Source of the DNA: Anaerosolibacter carboniphilus
GTDB lineage: Bacteria; Bacillota; Clostridia; Peptostreptococcales; Thermotaleaceae
Direction: 5' to 3'
NCBI RefSeq assembly: GCF_014205875.1
Contig: NZ_JACHEN010000029.1
Coordinates: 1-64,000, forward strand
DNA: 64,000 nucleotides
Part shown: piece after piece, positions 34,001 through 42,358 of the stretch
Layout of the letters: each line of letters starts with the position of its first letter
Numbering within the stretch: position 1 is the first letter of the stretch
Made by a program: the position numbers and the translations under genes
The notes under the pieces: generated by a model
Told to the model about the DNA's origin: nothing
The model's input: only the letters and a program-made list of their open reading frames with translations
The model's database searches: none

Positions 34001-36678
34001 CATTACAGCAATTGATCCATGACGTGGTGTTGGGAAGTAATGGAAATCACATGCTGGACAAACCCGGAGGAATTTTTATCCACAATGCGAACATAATGCC
34101 AGAAGAGGATTGGATATTGCTGTATACTGCAGCTAGAATTGTACTAAAAGGTGAAGGGGAATCAATTCATAAACAAATTCAATTAGATAATTATCAAGCT
34201 ATGCCCCTGGAACAAAAAGAATTTGGTGAGAAGCGTATTACTTATATTAGTAATGATGAGCCTCTAGATACAAAATATTTTAACGGATATGGTGGTTTTG
34301 GCAAAGCTGGAAAGGAGTATATTATTAGACTAAAAGAGAATATACAAACGCCAGCTCCTTGGATAAATGTTATTGGGAACAATAAATTCGGTTTTCAGGT
34401 ATCCGAGAATGGATCTGGATATACATGGTCTGAAAACAGTAGAGAAAATAAGTTGACGCCATGGTCTAATGATCCTATATCAGATACACCAGGAGAGATT
34501 ATTTATATCACCGACGATGAAACGGGAGAATCTTGGTCTGTTACGCCACTGCCAATACGTGAAGAGGGAAGCTATACGATACGGCATGGGCTAGGGTATT
34601 CTGTTTTCGAGCATAATAGCCATGGTATTCGACAGGAGCTTACCATGTTTGTACCTGTTGAAGCGTCTGTAAAGATCAATTTTATCAAACTAAAAAATAT
34701 TTCTAATGCAAGAAGAAAGTTTACTATTACCTATTATCTCCGACCAGTATTAGGCGTGAATGAACAGTTCACGCAACAGTTTATTACGACTGAGATGGAT
34801 ACAAGCAAAGAAGTAATATTGGTTAAGAACTCCTATAATTCTGATTTTCCAGGAAGAATAGCCTTTGTAGGATCATCAGAAAAAATTGTATCTTATACAT
34901 GTGATCGTGCTGAATTCGTTGGAGTCAATAGTGATTTGACTAATCCAATGGCGTTAAAGGGAACGTGCCTTTCAAATACAGCAGGGGCAGGCTATGATCC
35001 TTGCGTATGTATTCAGGCTGAAATTGAGATGAGTGAAAATGAAGAAAAGGAGTTACTGTTCTTATTTGGACAAGCCAAAGAAGTGAAGACAGTTTATGAA
35101 GTTGTTGATCAATATAAAAGTATCCTGAATTGTAAAGAAGCCTTGGAAAGCGTAAAGAACTATTGGATGGAATTACTAGAAATCATTCAAGTGAAGACAC
35201 CAGACCTATCCATGGATTTCATGCTGAACTATTGGTTAATGTATCAAACCATAGCTTGTAGGGTTTGGGCAAGATCAGCCTTTTATCAGTCAGGTGGCGC
35301 CTATGGTTTTAGAGATCAACTGCAAGATACAATGAATGCAGTTCTTGTTTTCCCTGAAGCTACAAAAGAGCAAATTCTGAGACATTGTGCTCATCAATTT
35401 GTTGAAGGGGATGTCCAACACTGGTGGCATCCAGGAGCTGGAGATAAAGGCATACGGACGAGATTTTCCGACGACCTGGTGTGGCTTCCATTTGTGACTG
35501 CCGAGTATATCTATATCACAGAGGATTATGAAATATTGAAAGAAGAAATTCACTTCCTTGAAGAAGAGCCATTGAGAGAACACGAGGACGAAAGATATGG
35601 AATACCCCGAATATCTGAGGAGAAGGCTTCTGTATATGACCACTGTATCAGAGCGATAGAAAAATCACTGAAATTTGGGGAGCACCGGATACCGCTTATG
35701 GGTTCAGGTGATTGGAATGATGGAATGAATACAGTAGGAAATAAGGGCAAGGGAGAGAGTGTTTGGTTAGGTTGGTTTATTTATTCTACTTTAATGAAAT
35801 TTGCACCTATTTGTAAAGAAATGAATGATTCACAAAGAGGAGAAAGATATCTAGAAATTGCTGAAAAAATTGCACTGGCAATGGAAGAAAATGCATGGGA
35901 TGGAGCATGGTATATAAGAGCATTTTATGATGACGGCAGTCCCTTAGGTTCGTCCAAAAACACGGAATGTATCATTGATTCCCTTGCTCAATCATGGGCA
36001 GTTATTTCGAAAGGTGGAAGAGAGAGAAGAGCAAAAGAAGGAATGAAGGCAGTAGAGCAGTATCTGATAAAAAAAGAGGAAGGGTTAATACAGCTCTTTA
36101 CACCGCCATTTGATAAAAGTGATCAAAATCCTGGATATATCAAAGGTTATGTGCCAGGAGTGAGGGAAAATGGGGGGCAGTACACCCACGCAGCAACATG
36201 GGTTATCAACGCTTTTGCTATGATGGGCGAAGGTGACAAAGCTTGGGAGTTATATCATCTCATCAATCCGATCAATCATACAAGAACGCCTATAGAGTGT
36301 GCTACATATAAAGTAGAGCCATATGTGATGGCAGCAGATGTTTATGCTGTCAGTCCCCATGTGGGAAGAGGCGGCTGGACTTGGTATACTGGCGCTGCAG
36401 GATGGATGTATAAGGTTGGATTAGAACATATTTTAGGATTCAAGAAACATGGAAATCAGCTGACCATAGATCCGTGTATTCCAAAGGACTGGCTAGAATA
36501 TAGCATGAAGTATAAATATATAGATACAAACTATACGATTATTGTTAAAAATCCAAACCATGTAAATAGTAAAGTAAAGTACTTACGTTTGGATGGTAAA
36601 GAAGTTGAAGAGAAACAAATTTCATTAGTGAACGATAAAAACCAACACAGCATAGAGATTATTTTAGGTGATGCGTAA
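28054..36678 (+). CDS. ndvB: Cyclic beta-1,2-glucan synthase
   Basis: 2874 residues, the normal size of NdvB/Chv-type cyclic glucan synthases. An N-terminal soluble region (1-400) precedes membrane helices (about 405-465). The GT84 domain holds the IDADTNLP metal motif (about 618) and QHRWVRGDW (about 765); more membrane helices lie at about 810-980. Next is the transglycosylating middle domain (about 1000-1550; TNIGFLLMSILSARDFG, SEARATSYLAIARRE, HHQGMIFTALN). The C-terminal GH94 phosphorylase domain (about 1600-2870) has the catalytic Asp in GSGDWNDGMN (about 2551). It polymerises UDP-glucose, trims chain length by phosphorolysis and cyclises the product. The start is uncertain: GTG 28054, or ATG 28069 with AAAGGTG 12 bases upstream. 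Ends at a terminator. Confidence 0.93.
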   Translation: MLTHEMLSFYRRNFKRENNEYIGIKDVLLNPEELNHHAKEIAKTHNVSGKHKSTQALLYRLENNYKMIFSVYKRFNEDAKMNRDISPASEWLLDNFYKIEEQVKEVRQNLMKDKFIKLDTLSSGFLKGYPRTYGVALELISHTDGRIDEKLLIDFIEAYQSQKILSIAEIWSLSLMIRIALIENIRNICEKINQTQNEWRDAENVIARYPNEIVEAFKQGIENNNRICSSYIEHFLKKLRREGIDSGEILTYIEKKLSEYNTSVKKLIDEEHLEQAARKISIGNSIVSLHTVGTIDWNDIFETLSIVEGILRKDPSGIYPLMDFQSRDYYRNRIEKIANKYNISETKIAWKAIECAERANNIGPENKVTHVGYYLIDKGIDELMSKLGLEGVKDRFQNQPLSVYVSPIMTITILITLLFMFYAYGTSVTYRFVISLLAGIVVFIPASDIAVTIINWTLLHIFPPTFLPRLEYKEGIPADTATIIVMPTLLPNEKRVKELLEQLEVYYLSNKEDRIFFALVGDYKDAEHKELPEDQLIVRTALEAIEKLNKKYADGRDVFYFFHRDRQYCEKQNKWMGWERKRGALVEFNELISGVKNTSYTIISSDISDLKHIKYVITIDADTNLPIDTAKELIGIISHPLNKAVMDEKNGVIKEGYGLIQPRISLSLESANKSYFTRIFAGQGGVDPYTTAFSDIYQDLFGEGIFTGKGIYDIKIFQKILKDAIPDNTVLSHDLLEGSYIRAGLASDIELIDGYPSKYSSFMMRQHRWVRGDWQLIKWLTPFVHNRYNEIVRNPLSTLSKWKILDNLRRSLVSISLMVLFILGLIVLPGRAIVWVGFGIFTICFPLFMSFVDYIRLRYYKSIREKLNGNLIIGLKAAFYQAMLNLVFLPYHAYIMTDAIVRTLYRVYISKRNMLEWITAADMERTLKNDFFSCFKRMKIAVLIDVIIFFLVLWINPSNLVYVVPLVLLWLASPYVAFYVSGEVIKKVELLNELDTQLLKKIARKTWAYYEDFAGEENNFLPPDNYQVYPPNGVAHRTSPTNIGFLLMSILSARDFGYISIIQMMDKIEKTISTIERMETWKGHLFNWYDTRTLEVLRPFYISSVDSGNFVTYLIAVKEGLSEYIHNPVIDINLLQGLKDTIEMMEENDKLEIQYIDEMIGSRKISLTEWIILLETLSIGQYGRIDLNTRINEMVVNFKRENEQLFPHAEILSNAKIFVTDDEKYRELKEQFEELQGNISLAGLIKLYSNMIYEIDRLIDLVKNHEKENEYLVQLKAEIIRLKSNVGNILEQMDDLINRINQIIDTTQFIHLYDSKRNLFSIGYDVEKESLTSSYYDLLASEARATSYLAIARREIPKKHWFKLGRALSVINGYRGLVSWTGTMFEYFMPNIIMKNFENTLMDESYATVVKAQKRYGDKRNVPWGVSESGYYAFDMVLNYQYKAFGVPDLGLKRGLIDDMVVSPYSTILALPFDAKGVIENLKKLLADGLEGDYGLYEAVDYTLKRLSPGRKKEIIQSFMAHHQGMIFTALNNYLHGNVMQNRFHADPRIKVGEILLQEKVPLRVIITKEYKEQIEPLKDVDTRVEKVVRNYGIPDEIVPKCHLLSNGRYAVMVTNGGNGYSKMEDIQVTRWREDRITGKYGTYVFVHNLSTDEVWSATYEPINKEPDGYKAIFSQDKIEFLRTDENITTHTEIVVSTEDNVEIRRITLTNHGNEPVYLEITSYFETVIGSQSGDIAHPAFSNLFVRTELVPEYACLIASRRPREEHQVTKWAFHSVNVEGETVGGLQYETNRGNFIGRGRTISNPIASTQPLTNTVGIVLDPIMSLRRKIRIESGKNAVVSYIIGVANHRDEAIELAQKYRDYAAVLRTFQLAITRSEVEASYLNLKAEEIMTYQDMLSQIIYLSPLRRKNEKILMKNWKGQSGLWAYGISGDLPIVLVSIKRTEDIDIVRKLLKAHEYWRTKGLNVDLIILNEDESNYLQPLQQLIHDVVLGSNGNHMLDKPGGIFIHNANIMPEEDWILLYTAARIVLKGEGESIHKQIQLDNYQAMPLEQKEFGEKRITYISNDEPLDTKYFNGYGGFGKAGKEYIIRLKENIQTPAPWINVIGNNKFGFQVSENGSGYTWSENSRENKLTPWSNDPISDTPGEIIYITDDETGESWSVTPLPIREEGSYTIRHGLGYSVFEHNSHGIRQELTMFVPVEASVKINFIKLKNISNARRKFTITYYLRPVLGVNEQFTQQFITTEMDTSKEVILVKNSYNSDFPGRIAFVGSSEKIVSYTCDRAEFVGVNSDLTNPMALKGTCLSNTAGAGYDPCVCIQAEIEMSENEEKELLFLFGQAKEVKTVYEVVDQYKSILNCKEALESVKNYWMELLEIIQVKTPDLSMDFMLNYWLMYQTIACRVWARSAFYQSGGAYGFRDQLQDTMNAVLVFPEATKEQILRHCAHQFVEGDVQHWWHPGAGDKGIRTRFSDDLVWLPFVTAEYIYITEDYEILKEEIHFLEEEPLREHEDERYGIPRISEEKASVYDHCIRAIEKSLKFGEHRIPLMGSGDWNDGMNTVGNKGKGESVWLGWFIYSTLMKFAPICKEMNDSQRGERYLEIAEKIALAMEENAWDGAWYIRAFYDDGSPLGSSKNTECIIDSLAQSWAVISKGGRERRAKEGMKAVEQYLIKKEEGLIQLFTPPFDKSDQNPGYIKGYVPGVRENGGQYTHAATWVINAFAMMGEGDKAWELYHLINPINHTRTPIECATYKVEPYVMAADVYAVSPHVGRGGWTWYTGAAGWMYKVGLEHILGFKKHGNQLTIDPCIPKDWLEYSMKYKYIDTNYTIIVKNPNHVNSKVKYLRLDGKEVEEKQISLVNDKNQHSIEIILGDA

Positions 36679-36690
36679 TGATTGATTTAA

Positions 36691-36739
36691 AAAGTAAAAT
36701 GCTGTTCTCGTATGCCATTACGAGAGCAGCATTTTACTT
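36691..36739. terminator. Bidirectional terminator between the glucan synthase and the polysaccharide cluster
   Basis: AAGTAAAATGCTG-x-TCTCGTA pairs with TACGAGA-x-CAGCATTTTACTT, about 20 bp, between two convergent units. Confidence 0.85.
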
Positions 36740-36742
36740 GAT

Positions 36743-37558
36743 TTATTGTCCATTCAGTTTATACCATTCGCTAATAGTTATTACTTGTCTTCCGCTTTCA
36801 TGAATGGCACTCATTACTTCTTTAAAATATGACTCTTTTAGATCAATATCTTTAATATCTGTTGAATCATCTGGAATAATTCTATGGAAACTAAGAATTA
36901 TTAATTTTCTATCAGAAAGTATATTATCTCTTATATTTTTTTTTGTCATGCCATGTAAAGATGTTCTCCCTAATTGCAAAGGATTAGTTGTGTCATTTCC
37001 TGGATTTGTAGTTCTTGCTGTCAAAAAGTCTTGATCCTTAAGTATTTTTAATATACTCTCATCATAACCTCCTTCAGGATAAGCAAAATGCTTATAAGCA
37101 TTATCCCGTGTAAATCCATGACCTTTTATCCAGGCAGAACATCCATAAATTTCATCATATGCTTTTTCTAAGCTTACTTTTGTTAAGTTTGCATGGTGTA
37201 CCGTATGATTCGATATATCCCAACCATTATTGTACATTTCAGTTAAATTGTCTAAAGTTAATCTATTCTCTTGACCGATAAAAGATGAACAAATATACAG
37301 CGTGCCTTTAATAGGTTTGATCATTTTAAAGGCCTCATATTGTGAACTCCAGCCGTCATCAAATGTTAATATGATATATTTGTCATTAATGTTTGACGGA
37401 ATAATTAAATTTTCAGTATCTGAGAGTCTGGTATCTTTGGATAAATTATTGTTTTTATTAGGTAATTTATTATTGAAATGTAGTACCGAAAATACGAATA
37501 CAATAATAATTGTAAAATAGAGTATATATGCTGTAGTTAATTTCAATAATCTACTCAT
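36743..37558 (-). CDS. Membrane-anchored polysaccharide deacetylase (NodB domain)
   Basis: 271 residues with an N-terminal anchor (TTAYILYFTIIIVFVFSVLHF), then a NodB homology domain: ILTFDDGW (catalytic and metal Asp, about residue 65-72), DISNHTVHHANL (metal His pair, about 115-125), HFAYPEGG, and FHRIIPDD near the end. Hydrolyses N- or O-acetyl groups from a polysaccharide outside the membrane. It is the last gene of a four-gene minus-strand cluster headed by a PIG-L deacetylase and a GT2 synthase, an arrangement like PgaC/PgaB in poly-N-acetylglucosamine systems. Confidence 0.87.
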   Translation of the reverse strand: MSRLLKLTTAYILYFTIIIVFVFSVLHFNNKLPNKNNNLSKDTRLSDTENLIIPSNINDKYIILTFDDGWSSQYEAFKMIKPIKGTLYICSSFIGQENRLTLDNLTEMYNNGWDISNHTVHHANLTKVSLEKAYDEIYGCSAWIKGHGFTRDNAYKHFAYPEGGYDESILKILKDQDFLTARTTNPGNDTTNPLQLGRTSLHGMTKKNIRDNILSDRKLIILSFHRIIPDDSTDIKDIDLKESYFKEVMSAIHESGRQVITISEWYKLNGQ

Positions 37559-37577
37559 TTTTCCTCCTATTATTAAA

Positions 37578-38189
37578 TCAGTCGATTTTTATAATGTTTT
37601 GAATCATTTTATAAATTCCTGGAGGATAGTTTTTTGTAATTACAGTATTTGGGGTAAAACTACTACTTTCTGGTACGATTCTTCCAGGCAGTATGACAAC
37701 GCCTACACCTAAATTTGTATTTTCTTTTATCCATGCACCTAACTTTTCTAAATCTGTGTTTTCATAAAATTCTCCATTCCATGAGTTTATATTAGCTCTA
37801 TCAAGTCTATGGTTGGATGTTCTGACCAACGCACCTAAATATACATTCTTCTCAACCAATGAATCACCTATATAACATAAGGGGCCAATTGTAGTATTTT
37901 CTTTTATAATTGAATCTTTTATTTCTACGCCATAACCAATTCGCACATGATCATAAATGACCACATTCCCTCTTATGATAACTCCTTTACCTATCATGCA
38001 ATGATTTCCGATGACAATATTACCACTAAGATGAGTATCTTTAGATATATAGCTATCTTTACCAACTGACAATGTACCTTGAAAATCTTGAAAACATTGT
38101 GTATGAGCATCCGTATCCTTTGAATACAAACAAGGTTTAGAGATATTTGCTAACTGATCTTTTAAATCTTTCCACCAGCGATATATCAT
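37578..38189 (-). CDS. Hexapeptide-repeat (left-handed beta-helix) protein, putative acyltransferase
   Basis: 203 residues. From about 40 to 150 it consists of hexapeptide turns (VGKDSYI, LSGNIVIGNHCMIGKGVIIRGNVVIYDHVRIGYGVEI, IGPLCYIGDSLVEKNVYLGALV), the fold of GlmU C-terminal and sugar acetyltransferase domains. A loop SNHRLDR at about 128 could bear the catalytic His. No nucleotidyltransferase domain is attached. In this cluster it may acetylate a sugar precursor or the polymer; the donor and acceptor are unknown. AGGAGGTG precedes the ATG. Confidence 0.8.
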   Translation of the reverse strand: MIYRWWKDLKDQLANISKPCLYSKDTDAHTQCFQDFQGTLSVGKDSYISKDTHLSGNIVIGNHCMIGKGVIIRGNVVIYDHVRIGYGVEIKDSIIKENTTIGPLCYIGDSLVEKNVYLGALVRTSNHRLDRANINSWNGEFYENTDLEKLGAWIKENTNLGVGVVILPGRIVPESSSFTPNTVITKNYPPGIYKMIQNIIKID

Positions 38190-38210
38190 AATTCACCTCC
38201 TAAGCATAAT

Positions 38211-39347
38211 TTAATACCTTTTTACTTTAGTCCATTTTTTTTCGTTTCCTGTTACAAGACTTGGTATTCCCCAAATAATCCAACAGTAGAAAATCAAAAG
38301 GATAATAAGAATAGAGAAAGGAGAATAGAATATTAGCCACCACTTTTTACCTTGTTTACTAGCTGAATAACTAGATGCAAAGATCAGTGTAATCAACCAA
38401 ATAATTAACCCAATGAAAGCACTTTTGAAATCAATAATAAATGGAATAACCATGAATACAGCTCCAAATAACCCTATTAAAAAGTTAGGTAAAATGACAG
38501 TTAATCCAAACCTGCTTAATAATAAACCCTTATGAATTCTCATACAGACTGCATACCCGCTAATCCATCTTTTCCATCTTTTAATGTCATCAGCAAAACA
38601 AGCAGCTTCTTGGCTATAAACGATGGCTTTTGCTGATTGAGCGATTTTATATCCTCTAGCAATAAGCTCCCATGTTAAATCCAAATCTTCGACGCATGTT
38701 CTATCAGGAAACATAACTTTTCTTAATACATCCACTCTATACATACCTACGCTACCCGAAACGCAAAATGGATGTCCTCCAATGATTTCGCCGCCGCATT
38801 TTCTGAAAGTGGCAAAGAAAATCTTAATAGAAGCTCGTACTTTTCCAGAAAAACTTATATTGTTTAAATCAGACCCTGGTATTCCTGCTACAGCATCTGC
38901 ACCATTTTCAATAGCCTTTATTAAATAACCTAAACCATCATTATTTGGTATTCTTATATCAGCATCTGTTAGAAAAACCATTTCAGTTTCAACATAATGA
39001 ATACCTTTATTAAGTGCTCCTGCCTTACCCGTGTTGAGTTGAGAAATTAAGCTAATGCGATTCGCATATATTTGTTGTAGCTGTTGAATTATTCGAACAG
39101 TCTGGTCTGTGGAGCCATCATCAACAACAATTACTCTCCGAATGAACTTATTCTCCAATAAATCATTGACTGTTTTACCTATTGTAACCTCTTCATTGTA
39201 TGCAGGGACAACGGCATCAACGGAATTGTAACGATCGGAACATTCTTTTTCTCCTTTTTTCACCAAGAGCCAGATAATAAATGCAACGATAAATATGACA
39301 AAAATTAGAAACCGAGGGCTTGATAACATGCTATGAAAAAACATCAT
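38211..39347 (-). CDS. Membrane glycosyltransferase, family 2 (NodC/PgaC-like polysaccharide synthase)
   Basis: About 378 residues. One N-terminal segment (FLIFVIFIVAFIIWLLV), the GT2 catalytic domain with VPAYNEE, DDGSTDQT, LTDADIRIP (DxD-type), CVEDLDLTW (catalytic ED) and IKRWKRW (processivity motif), then three to four C-terminal membrane segments. This is the processive beta-glycan synthase layout of PgaC, NodC and HasA. A poly-N-acetylhexosamine product is likely because two deacetylases flank it. ATGs at 39347 and 39344 both sit behind AAAAGGAGG; a frame extension upstream is less likely. Confidence 0.87.
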   Translation of the reverse strand: MMFFHSMLSSPRFLIFVIFIVAFIIWLLVKKGEKECSDRYNSVDAVVPAYNEEVTIGKTVNDLLENKFIRRVIVVDDGSTDQTVRIIQQLQQIYANRISLISQLNTGKAGALNKGIHYVETEMVFLTDADIRIPNNDGLGYLIKAIENGADAVAGIPGSDLNNISFSGKVRASIKIFFATFRKCGGEIIGGHPFCVSGSVGMYRVDVLRKVMFPDRTCVEDLDLTWELIARGYKIAQSAKAIVYSQEAACFADDIKRWKRWISGYAVCMRIHKGLLLSRFGLTVILPNFLIGLFGAVFMVIPFIIDFKSAFIGLIIWLITLIFASSYSASKQGKKWWLIFYSPFSILIILLIFYCWIIWGIPSLVTGNEKKWTKVKRY

Positions 39348-39383
39348 AAGCCTCCTTTTGATGTGCAATTGTATTTGTTCTAA

Positions 39384-40016
39384 TTAGAACTCAGTTAGTC
39401 TCACGATTTCAAATGCTTCCGCAACGCCGCTATGGTATCTGCCTTGAACAGCCCTCATTTTTGCGATAGAGTAGACTGTTTCCTCTGCGAAATATGATTT
39501 GTTTCTCTGAGATTCATGGCATTTTAAGGCATCAATTTTTATTTTGAATTTTTCTAGATCACAAAGTTTAAAGAAATTAGGAGAGAATTTGGGCATGGTG
39601 GAAGGGGTTTCATAACAAATAATCTTGCTAACACTGACATTATTGAAAACTGCTAATGCACACTCGTGTGTAACAACATGATCTTGATGGAAATCATGAT
39701 CTGAAGGAATATAAACAACATCTGGGATATCATCTATGATAATTTCTCGAACTCTGCTTATAATTTCATGCATATGAGAAAAAAGCTGTGTATCTGGAAA
39801 GTCTAGAAATATACATTTCAAATTTGGCGCTAAAATCTTAAATGAATTATTCTGTTCCTGGGCTCGATTTGTGGAAACGCCTCCTTTTTCACCGTTCGTC
39901 AATATGATTGATTGTATTTCATCATTTTTTAAATAATGATCGTGCAAAATAATTGCACAACCTAAATCGATATCATCTGGGTGGGCGCCTATAAATAGAA
40001 CTTTCTTTTTGTTCAC
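39384..40016 (-). CDS. PIG-L family N-deacetylase
   Basis: 210 residues with the LmbE/PIG-L zinc motif GAHPDDIDLGCA (about residue 9-20) and the distal metal ligand in SDHDFHQDHV (about 105-115). This family deacetylates GlcNAc-containing substrates (GlcNAc-PI, mycothiol and bacillithiol precursors, lincosamide intermediates). No signal peptide, so it acts on a cytoplasmic precursor, in contrast to the anchored NodB-type deacetylase at the other end of the cluster. The start is GTG with AGGGGG upstream. First gene of the four-gene minus-strand operon. Confidence 0.87.
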   Translation of the reverse strand: MNKKKVLFIGAHPDDIDLGCAIILHDHYLKNDEIQSIILTNGEKGGVSTNRAQEQNNSFKILAPNLKCIFLDFPDTQLFSHMHEIISRVREIIIDDIPDVVYIPSDHDFHQDHVVTHECALAVFNNVSVSKIICYETPSTMPKFSPNFFKLCDLEKFKIKIDALKCHESQRNKSYFAEETVYSIAKMRAVQGRYHSGVAEAFEIVRLTEF

Positions 40017-40172
40017 ACTTTCAATCCCCCTATATCAAAGTTAGGACATTTAGTAAATAACAATTCCTTTTTACAAAATATATTTAACCGTATATAAAAT
40101 AGAACTAGTGATTTTACTAGGTTTAATAAAATATATTAAGTAAAGAGTAAACATAATAAGGGGAGCTTATTG

Positions 40173-41051
40173 ATGAGAAAATGTATAGTTTTGTGTGTAT
40201 TTATTGTATTTTTCATTCTTTTAACCTACTATATGGTTTTTACAATATTTAATACCGATTCAGACACGAATAAAGACACACCGATAAATATGGATGAAGG
40301 TAGCTCAGAAAATAATAAAATTACTACTAACTTGAATAATGGCTGGAAACTTGTTTGGTATGACGAATTTAATGGAGCTAAATTAAACAAAGAGTATTGG
40401 TCTTTTCAGAGGGGAGGAAATGGTTGGGGTAATAATGAATTACAATACTATACAGACAGAAGAGAAAATTGTTATGTTGAAAATGGAAAATTAATAATAC
40501 GAGCAATGAACGAGCACTTTGAGAATAATCAATTTACATCGGCAAGAATTATGACAAAGGGAAAAGTTGACTTTCTATATGGAAGAATAGATATTAAAGC
40601 AAGACTACCAAAAGGTAAGGGTCTATTGCCAGCTTTTTGGCTATTACCTAGTGAAGATAATTATCAAGATAGGAGAAAAAATGGGGAGATTGACATTATG
40701 GAAATGTTAGGGGATAATCCTAAAGTTATCTATGCTGTTGCTCACTATTCTATAAATGAAAAATACAAATCATGGGGAAAGTGCGAGGATAATAACATTG
40801 ATTTTTCAGAAGACTTTCACATCTATTCTTTAGAATGGAACAAAAGGGAACTGAAGTGGTTTATAGACGGCAAAGATTATTATATACTCGAAATAGATAA
40901 AGTATTTAATGAGGATTATCATCCCTTTAGTAAAAGATTTTACTTAATTTTAAATATTGCTATTGGCGGTGACTGGCCGGGTAATGATTTAAGTGAAGCA
41001 ATATTTCCTGCACAGATGGAAATTGACTATGTAAGATACTATAGAAAATAG
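40173..41051 (+). CDS. Secreted glycoside hydrolase family 16 beta-glucanase
   Basis: About 292 residues: an N-terminal signal anchor (IVLCVFIVFFILLTYYMVFTI), a short Asp/Asn-rich linker, then a complete GH16 domain. Catalytic residues are in GEIDIMEMLG (nucleophile Glu and acid/base Glu around residue 175-180); substrate-binding aromatics are in LVWYDEFNG, LPAFWLLP and WPGND. Laminarinase- or lichenase-type activity on beta-1,3(-1,4)-glucan is likely. It is divergent from the polysaccharide synthesis operon and may trim or release that polymer or degrade external glucans. ATG 40173 is set by AAGGGGAG 7 bases upstream. Confidence 0.88.
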   Translation: MRKCIVLCVFIVFFILLTYYMVFTIFNTDSDTNKDTPINMDEGSSENNKITTNLNNGWKLVWYDEFNGAKLNKEYWSFQRGGNGWGNNELQYYTDRRENCYVENGKLIIRAMNEHFENNQFTSARIMTKGKVDFLYGRIDIKARLPKGKGLLPAFWLLPSEDNYQDRRKNGEIDIMEMLGDNPKVIYAVAHYSINEKYKSWGKCEDNNIDFSEDFHIYSLEWNKRELKWFIDGKDYYILEIDKVFNEDYHPFSKRFYLILNIAIGGDWPGNDLSEAIFPAQMEIDYVRYYRK

Positions 41052-41322
41052 ATATGTATTTTAATGGATTATAAGTATTTATAAGCAATATGTCAATTTG
41101 ATTCTAAAAGTTCTATTTAATGTAAGCAATATACTTATGCAATAGTAACTCTTTAATATTAATTTACGGAAGAGTTCTCTGGTAACCTAGAGAATAAAGC
41201 AGCCGTTAAAGAACGAATCGTGAGTTGAAGGAGAAAGTTCTGGTGGTGGAATAAGAAAATGAATGAAAGGAAAGTCTATCAAAGAGTCGATTCAAAAGAA
41301 GTAATTATCAATTACTGCTGCA

Positions 41323-41351
41323 TTGACAGATATATAGGAATGTAATACAAT
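41323..41351 (+). promoter_or_regulatory. Promoter of the antiterminator gene
   Basis: TTGACA (41323-41328), 17-bp spacer, TACAAT (41346-41351). The predicted start of transcription (about 41358) falls beyond any earlier ATG of the frame, supporting ATG 41422. The rest of 41052-41322 shows no gene. Confidence 0.75.
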
Positions 41352-41421
41352 TTTCATAATGTTAAATAAAATTTTCCAACAAAAAAATGCTGGTGCTTGG
41401 AGGTTTATCGTGGAGCAGTAT

Positions 41422-42246
41422 ATGATCAAGAAAATATTAAGTAACAATGTAGTACTCGTTGAAAAAAATCAAAAAAGTTATGTACTTGTTGGAAAAGGAA
41501 TAGGTTTTGGGAAAAAGAGGGGAGCATTTCTTGAAGATCTAAACGAAATTGAAGAGAAGTTTATATCATTAGAAGGATTAGCGGATTTTGAGTATGAACA
41601 TTTCTTGGAAACAGTAGATCCAAAGATTATAGAATTATGCAAGAAAATTATAGAAATGGTAGCTTGTGAGTTAGATGAAAACCTAAATCCTAAGATTCAC
41701 GCTGGATTGATTGATCACGTAAACTTAGCGATCAAAAGGTTGATGGAAGGTATTGAAATCGTGAATCCTTTTCTATTTGAGACAAAGCTATTGTATCCTG
41801 TTGAATATGAACTTGCTGAAAAAGCTGTATCAATATTAAAAGAGAATTTGGAGATGAATATTCCAGAAGCTGAGATTGGTTTTTTGGCTTTACATCTTTA
41901 TGGTGGAAGAGGAAACAATGACAAAGAAGAAGCTTTGAAGCATTCAAAAATGATGAATCAGATTTTAAGTCATGTAGGAAAAAAATTAGAGATTGATATG
42001 GACAAGTATCCTTTTGACTGTCAACGATTGATGATGCATTTAATAGGTGTTATGAGTAGAGTAAAAAAGAATCAATGTATAGAAAAAAACTTCGTGTCAA
42101 AGCTGAAAGATGATCTTAGATATGAATTCAAGGTGGCTTATGACATATCAAAAATATTGGAAAAAACATTGAAGCTTCGTGTTCCGGAAAGTGAAGTGGG
42201 CTATATTGCTCTCCATTTGCACAGATTAAATAGTTATAAGCGCTAA
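41422..42246 (+). CDS. BglG/LicT-family transcription antiterminator
   Basis: 274 residues. The RNA-binding CAT domain (1-56; MIKKILSNNVVLVE, KSYVLVGKGIGFGKK) is followed by two PTS regulation domains. Regulatory histidines are visible in HAGLIDHVNLA and EIGFLALHLYGG (PRD1) and in MMHLIGVM and EVGYIALHLHRL (PRD2). It binds a ribonucleic antiterminator (RAT) hairpin and prevents terminator formation; phosphorylation by EII and HPr sets its activity. A RAT overlapping a terminator lies upstream of the second EIICBA gene at 44600, a likely target. GGAG precedes ATG 41422 by 7 bases. Confidence 0.9.
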   Translation: MIKKILSNNVVLVEKNQKSYVLVGKGIGFGKKRGAFLEDLNEIEEKFISLEGLADFEYEHFLETVDPKIIELCKKIIEMVACELDENLNPKIHAGLIDHVNLAIKRLMEGIEIVNPFLFETKLLYPVEYELAEKAVSILKENLEMNIPEAEIGFLALHLYGGRGNNDKEEALKHSKMMNQILSHVGKKLEIDMDKYPFDCQRLMMHLIGVMSRVKKNQCIEKNFVSKLKDDLRYEFKVAYDISKILEKTLKLRVPESEVGYIALHLHRLNSYKR

Positions 42247-42358
42247 TATATTGTTATGAATTGGGCATGAACTAATTGCTTAAGATGAAACGAACCTTTG
42301 GATTTCGTTTAAGCTGTTAATTTGTGTCTTTTTTATAAACGAATGAGGAGGACACCGT

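Noticed and set aside
42247..42358. RAT antiterminator before the first EIICBA gene
   Set aside because: A small AAACGA/TCGTTT hairpin is present but the TGTTACTG...CAGGCA core is absent.
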